A stretch of DNA of 12,745 nucleotides, from NCBI GenBank assembly GCA_036986275.1, contig BTRG01000064.1, positions 1 through 12,745 of the forward strand, written 5' to 3'. Under the pieces are notes generated by a model. The model was given only the letters and a program-made list of their open reading frames with translations. It made no database searches and was not told where the DNA came from. Below, one piece after another: positions 8,281 to 12,745 of the stretch. Positions within the stretch are counted from its first letter, which is position 1; each line of letters opens with the position of its first letter. The DNA comes from BTRG01 sp036986275 (GTDB lineage Bacteria; Pseudomonadota; Gammaproteobacteria; Acidiferrobacterales; SZUA-150). The position numbers and the translations under genes are program-made.

Positions 8281-9080
8281 TCAGACATGCCATCTGTTTT
8301 CTAATCGCTGTTTTGATACTCTCCGGATGTAGTACCACAAGGCGCGGTGGATATTATCAGGATGATGGCCCCCATACGCGAACACCTTCCAACTTATCTG
8401 AAGTCAAGGAACCCGTGCCTGTGGATGAACCCCTGAGCAAAAGTGGCAACAAGCCTTATGTTGTTTTTGGCAAAACCTATTACCCGCTCATGCACGCGCA
8501 AGGCTATCGAAAGAAAGGGGTTGCTTCCTGGTATGGCAAGAAATTCCATGGCAAACCTACATCCAGTGGCGAGCGCTACAACATGTACAAGATGAGCGCT
8601 GCGCACAAAACCCTGCCCCTGCCCTCTTTCGCCCGTATCACCAACCTGAAAAATGATAAATCTATAATAGTCAGGGTAAATGACCGTGGACCTTTCTTGC
8701 ATAATCGCCTCATAGACCTCTCTTATGCCGCGGCCGATCGCCTGGGCATTATCAAAACCGGTACCGGCCTGGTAGAAGTGGAGGCCTTGACTGCCGACAC
8801 GGGCACTACGACTACTATTGATACTCCAGTTGCCGCCCACACCGACGCCAGACTCTTCCTGCAAGTGGGCGCCTTTGGCGAACGAAGCAATGCCTTGCGT
8901 ATGAAGCAAGTGCTGCAAGACATGCAAATACCCTCGGTATTTATACAGGACATTTCTGACAATCAGCATGGCGTCTTTCGCGTTCGCATTGGACCGCTAC
9001 AAAATATTGCTGAAAGTGACCGTATTTCCGAAAGACTGCGATCCCAGGGAATCCGGGAAGCCCATATCATCGTCGAATAG
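8277..9080 (+). CDS. rlpA: Rare lipoprotein A, septal/lateral lytic transglycosylase
   Basis: RlpA is an outer-membrane lipoprotein. In Pseudomonas aeruginosa it is a lytic transglycosylase acting on stem-peptide-free glycan. The 267-residue product has a lipoprotein signal with lipobox LSGC (lipidated C18) and a low-complexity linker. A double-psi beta-barrel domain covers about 80-160, starting GVASWYGKKFHGKPTSSGE; conserved H110 (AAHKTLP) and D136 (VNDRGPF) are candidate catalytic residues. A C-terminal SPOR domain (about 192-266) binds denuded glycan. The start overlaps the mltB stop as ATGA, so the pair is translationally coupled. It closes the tightly packed elongasome block; a 96-bp gap follows. 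Confidence 0.96.
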   Translation: MIRHAICFLIAVLILSGCSTTRRGGYYQDDGPHTRTPSNLSEVKEPVPVDEPLSKSGNKPYVVFGKTYYPLMHAQGYRKKGVASWYGKKFHGKPTSSGERYNMYKMSAAHKTLPLPSFARITNLKNDKSIIVRVNDRGPFLHNRLIDLSYAAADRLGIIKTGTGLVEVEALTADTGTTTTIDTPVAAHTDARLFLQVGAFGERSNALRMKQVLQDMQIPSVFIQDISDNQHGVFRVRIGPLQNIAESDRISERLRSQGIREAHIIVE

Positions 9081-9089
9081 ACCCTGTCC

Positions 9090-9175
9090 GGTAGAGATGC
9101 CGCCGCCGGGGCTATGGTACAATCGTGTCCAGCAGGAAAGCCGCACTATCCCCATCGTCCTGCCAGGTCTCTACC
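9090..9175 (+). promoter_or_regulatory. Possible hairpin leader before dat
   Basis: GGTAGAGA (9090-9097) and TCTCTACC (9168-9175) are perfect complements. Inside them GCAGGA (9132-9137) pairs with TCCTGC (9158-9163). The 3' arm of the outer stem lies between the AGG of the ribosome site (9165-9167) and the ATG at 9177. In a transcript reading through from rlpA it could therefore hide the dat start. I estimate roughly a few per cent chance of an 8-bp match in a region this size. Confidence 0.35.
9115..9123 (+). promoter_or_regulatory. Candidate extended -10 promoter for dat-lipB-lipA
   Basis: TGG followed by TACAAT (9118-9123) is an extended -10 element, five of six matching TATAAT. No good -35 is present, which extended -10 promoters can tolerate. 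A start near 9130 would give a short leader of about 47 bases. It would exclude the upstream arm (9090-9097) of the hairpin. The 96-bp gap here is the largest in the plus-strand cluster, which supports a new transcription start. Confidence 0.4.
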
Positions 9176-9176
9176 C

Positions 9177-10061
9177 ATGAAAGACATACATTGCGTTTAC
9201 CTCAATGGTAATTATATGCCGCCGGAACAAGCACGGATCTCGGCCTTTGATCGGGGCTTTGTGTTCGGTGATGGGGTTTACGAAGTCATCCCGGTGTATG
9301 GTGACAGACCCTTTCGTATCCCGCATCACCTGCAACGCCTGAACAACAACCTCAGGGCCATAGGCGCCGACCAACCCTTAAGTGATAGCGAATGGAAAAC
9401 TGTCCTGGCTCGATTGATTTCCGAAAATAATCACAGGGGTGGTGATCTTTCGGTTTATTTGCAAGTTAGTCGCGGTGTGGCGCCGCGTGATCACGCCTTT
9501 CCAGAGCAGACACCGCCGACGGTATTTGCCTATGCCCAACATCTGCCGGCTGCCGGCGAAACATTATTCCAACAAGGGGTATCGGCCATCACCCTGAACG
9601 ATGACAGGTGGCAACACTGCGATATCAAGTCCATCTCACTGTTGGCAAATGTGCTCTTACGCCAGCGTGCAAAAGAAAAAGGTGTGACTGAATCCATCCT
9701 GTTGCGCAATGGTCACGTAACGGAAGGCGCGGCCAGCAATATCTTTGTTGTCATTGATGGTGAGATGTGCACGCCACCAAAAAGTGAATTCATTCTGCCT
9801 GGCATTACGCGTGATCTCATCGTGGAACTGGCGCAACAACACGATGTCCCGTGCCGAGAGGTCCAGGTCACAGAAAAAGAATTACGCTCCGCCGATGAAG
9901 TCTGGATAACCAGTTCCACCAAAGAGGTTCTGCCGATCACAAGACTGGATGGGCAACTGGTAGCCAATGGCAAACCTGGTGAGGTGATACAACATATGTA
10001 TAAACTGTATCAGGATTACAAACAGGCCTTTCGAGAAGGACGTGTTGAACAAGGCGCATGA
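9177..10061 (+). CDS. dat: D-amino acid transaminase (D-alanine aminotransferase)
   Basis: This is a fold-type IV, PLP-dependent aminotransferase that interconverts D-alanine and 2-oxoglutarate with pyruvate and D-glutamate, both peptidoglycan precursors. In the 294-residue product the PLP lysine is K151 (CDIKS) and E183 lies in TEGAASN. PRDH at 103-106 gives R104 and H106. These four residues keep the same mutual spacing as K145, E177, R98 and H100 of the Bacillus enzyme. That carboxylate-trap R-x-H separates D-amino acid transaminases from branched-chain aminotransferases and aminodeoxychorismate lyase. The start at 9177 (MKDIHCVYLNG) fits the family; an in-frame ATG at 9114 would add 21 unrelated residues. 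It overlaps lipB by four bases (ATGA). It occupies the place where dacA and ybeD are usual. Confidence 0.9.
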   Translation: MKDIHCVYLNGNYMPPEQARISAFDRGFVFGDGVYEVIPVYGDRPFRIPHHLQRLNNNLRAIGADQPLSDSEWKTVLARLISENNHRGGDLSVYLQVSRGVAPRDHAFPEQTPPTVFAYAQHLPAAGETLFQQGVSAITLNDDRWQHCDIKSISLLANVLLRQRAKEKGVTESILLRNGHVTEGAASNIFVVIDGEMCTPPKSEFILPGITRDLIVELAQQHDVPCREVQVTEKELRSADEVWITSSTKEVLPITRLDGQLVANGKPGEVIQHMYKLYQDYKQAFREGRVEQGA

Positions 10062-10756
10062 CCGGAACAAAAAAACGAAGACAGCCTGATACCCTGATCA
10101 TACGCCGTTGGGGCCTGGTTCCTTATGGGGTCACATTAGATGCCATGCACGCATTCACAGAATCGCGTGATGAAAAAACGCTGGATGAGTTGTGGGTTGT
10201 GGAACACCCGCCCGTCTATACGCGCGGACTCAATGCCAAACACCAGCCCGATAGCAATGCATCCAGTACCATACCGGTACGGGATGTGGACCGGGGTGGT
10301 GATATCACCTATCACGGACCCGGACAGCTGGTGGTTTACCTGTTAGTAGACTTACAGCGTCAAGGTTGGGGGCTGCGCCAGCTGGTCAATGCCATGGAAC
10401 AATCCGTAGTCAAGCTGCTGGCTGGACAAGGCATACAAGGCGCGCCCCGGAAAGAGGCACCTGGTATCTATATTGAAGGACGTAAAATTGCTTCCCTGGG
10501 TTTGCGCGTGCGACGGGGTTGTAGCTACCATGGCCTTGCATTAAATATTGATATGGATCTCACGCCCTTCAAGGCCATACCGCCCTGCGGTTATCAGGAT
10601 CTCGCCATGACCCAGATAACGGAGTGGCTGGACTCATATGACTTTGCAGGCCTGAGTAATGAACTGTTAGGCCATCTGGCCACGGAACTTTGTTATCGTA
10701 CGCAACACCTGCGATACCTTGATCAGACGCACCAGAACTATGTCCAGCACGGATAA
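10058..10756 (+). CDS. lipB: Octanoyl-[ACP]:protein N-octanoyltransferase LipB
   Basis: LipB moves octanoate from acyl carrier protein to a lysine of lipoyl domains (E2 subunits, GcvH), the first step of lipoate assembly in the cytoplasm. The 232-residue product carries the family motifs: RGGDITYHGPGQ at 79-90, the catalytic lysine K143 in GRKIASLGLR, and the catalytic cysteine C177 in PPCGY. It is slightly longer than E. coli LipB, with about ten extra basic residues in front of the usual start and a short extra tail. Its ATG overlaps the dat stop, and its last 17 bases overlap lipA when the ATG start of lipA is used. Confidence 0.97.
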   Translation: MTGTKKRRQPDTLIIRRWGLVPYGVTLDAMHAFTESRDEKTLDELWVVEHPPVYTRGLNAKHQPDSNASSTIPVRDVDRGGDITYHGPGQLVVYLLVDLQRQGWGLRQLVNAMEQSVVKLLAGQGIQGAPRKEAPGIYIEGRKIASLGLRVRRGCSYHGLALNIDMDLTPFKAIPPCGYQDLAMTQITEWLDSYDFAGLSNELLGHLATELCYRTQHLRYLDQTHQNYVQHG

Positions 10757-11708
10757 ACCCTGCCGCGAACAGGTCACCGGTCCTGGTAATCCCTTAAAGG
10801 GTGAGAGCAAGACCAGCCGCATTCCCATTAAGGTGGTACCGCACACCAAGCCTCTAACAAAACCGGACTGGATACGGGCGCGCGCACCCAATCATCCCGT
10901 TGCCATCCGCCTCAAGGAAATACTGCGCCAGCAAAAACTAAACACCGTTTGCGAGGAAGCCGCCTGCCCCAACCTGGGTGAATGCTTTGTTAACGGCACG
11001 GCCACTTTCATGATTATGGGCAAACTGTGCACACGCCGTTGCCCTTTTTGTGATGTCGCCCATGGCAGACCGGATCCACTGGATGAGCAAGAGCCGTCCC
11101 ATCTCGCAGCAGCGGTTGCGGCCATGGGACTGAAGTATGTTGTCATTACATCCGTAGACCGGGATGATTTGCGGGATGGCGGTGGCGGCCACTTTGCCGA
11201 CTGCATTAATGCCATCAGGAAAACATCGCCCGGGACTTCCGTAGAAATACTGGTGCCGGATTTTCGCGGCCGAATGGACAAGGCCCTGGTGCATCTCGCC
11301 CGGGACCTGCCTGATGTCTTTAATCATAATCTGGAGACCGTGCCCCGGCTTTATAAAAAGGTACGCCCCGGGGCTGATTATCTACATTCCCTAACCCTAA
11401 TCGAACGCTTCAAAACAAGCTTTCCTGATATCCCAACCAAATCCGGTCTCATGCTCGGTCTGGGCGAAAAAGACGGGGAGATCGAGGCCGTCATGCATGA
11501 CCTGCGCCGGCATCAATGCGACATGCTCACCCTGGGTCAATACCTGCAACCCGGAGAGTTTCATTTGCCTGTGGAACGCTATGTAGCCCCTGCACAATTC
11601 GAAAAGTTTGCTACACTTGGAAAATCAATGGGTTTCCGCCATGTCGCCAGTGCCCCCATGGTCAGGTCCTCCTACCACGCGGACCAACAGGCGGCCGGCG
11701 CCAAGTAA
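10740..11708 (+). CDS. lipA: Lipoyl synthase LipA (radical SAM)
   Basis: LipA inserts two sulfurs into octanoyl-lysine made by LipB, using S-adenosylmethionine radicals and an auxiliary iron-sulfur cluster as sulfur source. In the 322-residue product the auxiliary cluster ligands are C71, C76 and C82 (CEEAACPNLGEC), and the radical SAM CxxxCxxC ligands are C97, C101 and C104 (CTRRCPFC). The C-terminal RSSYHAD motif supplies the serine ligand. Length and cysteine positions match E. coli LipA within three residues. I chose the ATG at 10740; the frame also has a TTG at 10719, which would add seven residues and overlap lipB more. No clear Shine-Dalgarno is seen at either, so translation is probably coupled to lipB. 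Confidence 0.97.
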   Translation: MSSTDKPCREQVTGPGNPLKGESKTSRIPIKVVPHTKPLTKPDWIRARAPNHPVAIRLKEILRQQKLNTVCEEAACPNLGECFVNGTATFMIMGKLCTRRCPFCDVAHGRPDPLDEQEPSHLAAAVAAMGLKYVVITSVDRDDLRDGGGGHFADCINAIRKTSPGTSVEILVPDFRGRMDKALVHLARDLPDVFNHNLETVPRLYKKVRPGADYLHSLTLIERFKTSFPDIPTKSGLMLGLGEKDGEIEAVMHDLRRHQCDMLTLGQYLQPGEFHLPVERYVAPAQFEKFATLGKSMGFRHVASAPMVRSSYHADQQAAGAK

Positions 11709-11729
11709 CACCGGATGCAAAACAGGCTT

Positions 11730-11734
11730 AAGGA
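11730..11734 (+). promoter_or_regulatory. Ribosome binding site fixing the DUF218 gene start
   Basis: AAGGA lies nine bases before the ATG at 11744. This is the best Shine-Dalgarno in the plus-strand cluster. An in-frame TAA at 11735-11737 rules out any start further upstream, so the ATG is settled. Confidence 0.7.
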
Positions 11735-11743
11735 TAAGTTATT

Positions 11744-12745
11744 ATGGTAGTTTGGCCCAAGGTTGTCAGTTTCTTGTTACTCCCTCCGAGTTTCATCATC
11801 ATACTGTCCGTTATCGGCCTCATCGCCCTGGTCTGGTGGCGTACAATTGGCATGGCTATCCTGGGATTTTGCATACTGATGTTGTTCGTACTCAGCATCC
11901 CCATCGTCGGTAAGAGTTTTATTACTCCGCTGGAAAGCGATATGACTCCGATACACCCGGATCGTGCCGATACGGTGCCCAAGGATGCCCAGACCATCGT
12001 CGTCATTGGCGGCGGTCGTTATGCCGCTGCCCCTGAATACGGTACCGATATTGTCAATCACAATACCCTGAGCCGTCTGGCCTATGCCGCACGACTGCAT
12101 CGCAGCACCAAGCTGCCCATTTTGCTCAGTGGCGGCAAACCTTTCGATCATGTTGTGCCGGAAGCAGATCTTATGCAGAGCGCGCTGCAGACCAATTTCA
12201 GCATTAAGGCGAAATGGCTGGAGACAGAATCGCGCAACACCATGGAAAACGCACTGTTGTCAGCGGAGATCCTGTCTAAAGCAGATATCAAGAAGGTCAT
12301 CCTGGTCACCCAGGCCTGGCATATGCGCCGGGCCTTCTGGGCCTTTAGGCGTGCCGGGCTGGCCCCAATAGCCGCTCCCATCGATTTCACCACGCTGGAT
12401 AATGCCGACCGACAGCTGGTGGGCTACTTTCCTTCACCCCGTGGCATGGGCCTGACACGCCTGGCATTGAAAGAACGCATGGCCCTGACCTGGTATGAAA
12501 GCAAGTATGATTCGGATTTTCTTGAAGCCTACGCACGGGAGCGCACCCGAAAGGCCAAGACTGAGGCAGAGCACGCCCCTGTAACGAAACCCGTTGTAAA
12601 GACTCCAAGAACGCCACGGAAACCGGATACACCCCAATTGCCACAACGACGCCACAAGGTAAAATCTGCGCCCCAACCTGCGCCCCAACCTGCGCCCCAA
12701 CCTGCGCCCCAACCTGCGCCCCAACCTGCGCCCCAACCTGCGCCC
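11744..12745 (+). CDS. DUF218 (YdcF/SanA/ElyC-like) membrane protein with proline-rich tail, partial
   Basis: This is the 5' part of a gene cut by the window end; 334 codons are visible with no stop. Two hydrophobic segments (about residues 8-31 and 36-57) precede a DUF218 domain from about 83 to 250. Landmarks are TIVVIGGGRY (84-93), ILLSGGKP, ESRNTMENA (162-170), ILVTQAWHMRRA (186-197) and a final PSPRGMGL block. Relatives with this layout include ElyC, implicated in envelope integrity; the catalytic activity of the family is not established. After residue 255 comes an unusual charged, Lys/Arg/Pro-rich tail ending in Ala-Pro-Gln-Pro repeats from residue 309. It begins 35 bases after lipA and may be cotranscribed with it. 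The domain call is firm; the function is not. Confidence 0.85.
   Translation, partial: MVVWPKVVSFLLLPPSFIIILSVIGLIALVWWRTIGMAILGFCILMLFVLSIPIVGKSFITPLESDMTPIHPDRADTVPKDAQTIVVIGGGRYAAAPEYGTDIVNHNTLSRLAYAARLHRSTKLPILLSGGKPFDHVVPEADLMQSALQTNFSIKAKWLETESRNTMENALLSAEILSKADIKKVILVTQAWHMRRAFWAFRRAGLAPIAAPIDFTTLDNADRQLVGYFPSPRGMGLTRLALKERMALTWYESKYDSDFLEAYARERTRKAKTEAEHAPVTKPVVKTPRTPRKPDTPQLPQRRHKVKSAPQPAPQPAPQPAPQPAPQPAPQPAP
12668..12745 (+). repeat. 12-nt tandem repeat encoding Ala-Pro-Gln-Pro
   Basis: Six and a half perfect copies of GCGCCCCAACCT fill the last 78 bases and continue past the edge. The unit is a multiple of three and in frame with the DUF218 gene, so copy-number changes lengthen or shorten the tail without frameshift. 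Perfect identity between units suggests recent slippage expansion or active homogenisation. Confidence 0.95.

Noticed and set aside
8394..8969. 191-codon minus-strand frame opposite rlpA
   Set aside because: It lies wholly inside rlpA, whose domains are clear, and has no recognisable motif or ribosome site.
9114..9176. Longer D-amino acid transaminase from ATG 9114
   Set aside because: The 21 extra residues are proline-rich and unlike the family. The ATG also falls in the candidate -10 element, and the start at 9177 has an AGG-containing site and a family-like N-terminus.
10719..10739. lipA start at TTG 10719
   Set aside because: ATG at 10740 gives the usual length and cysteine positions; the TTG has no ribosome site either.
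11709..11743. Terminator or promoter between lipA and the DUF218 gene
   Set aside because: No hairpin or convincing -35/-10 pair is seen in these 35 bases; only the ribosome site is supported.
12434..12736. Minus-strand frame encoding repeated Gly-Arg-Arg-Leu
   Set aside because: It is the antisense shadow of the 12-nt repeat in the DUF218 gene, and its non-repeat part has no recognisable domain.
12668..12745. CRISPR-like array
   Set aside because: The units are 12 bases, perfectly contiguous and without spacers, and they lie in frame in a coding region.

Overview
The window is about 12.7 kb of densely coding chromosome. It holds a core cell-shape, peptidoglycan and lipoate gene cluster from a Gram-negative bacterium, most likely a gammaproteobacterium. 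Three things point there: an outer-membrane type lipoprotein (RlpA), the order mreB-mreC-mreD-mrdA-rodA-mltB-rlpA-(dat)-lipB-lipA, and a divergently placed gatCAB-type amidotransferase locus, an arrangement I recall from sulfur- or nitrogen-cycling gammaproteobacteria. Genus cannot be decided by eye. I see no phage, transposon, CRISPR, tRNA or rRNA.

Left part (1-1821, minus strand): gatC then gatA, two subunits of the Glu-tRNA(Gln)/Asp-tRNA(Asn) amidotransferase. gatB is not in the window; the 59 bases after gatA hold a short 9-nt tandem repeat instead. A 122-bp divergent intergenic region (1822-1943) separates gatC from mreB and carries a good sigma70-like promoter for mreB with a palindrome between its -35 and -10 boxes.

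Centre (1944-9080, plus strand): the elongasome set mreB, mreC, mreD, mrdA (PBP2) and rodA, followed without gaps by the lytic enzymes mltB and rlpA. Junctions are 16, -23, 0, 2, 0 and -4 bases, which indicates one translationally coupled operon. MreB filaments with MreC/MreD position the RodA glycan polymerase and the PBP2 transpeptidase; MltB and RlpA cleave glycan strands.

Right part (9081-12745, plus strand): after a 96-bp gap with its own candidate promoter and a possible RBS-sequestering hairpin comes a D-amino acid transaminase (dat), sitting where dacA and ybeD are usual. Then come lipB and lipA (overlapping, lipoate attachment and synthesis). Last is a DUF218 (YdcF/SanA/ElyC-like) membrane protein that runs off the right edge. 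Its unusual C-terminal tail is built on a perfect 12-nt tandem repeat encoding Ala-Pro-Gln-Pro.

I did not find a wholly new system. The unusual signals are the dat/dacA replacement, the dat leader structure, the palindromic mreB promoter, and the repeat-tailed DUF218 protein.
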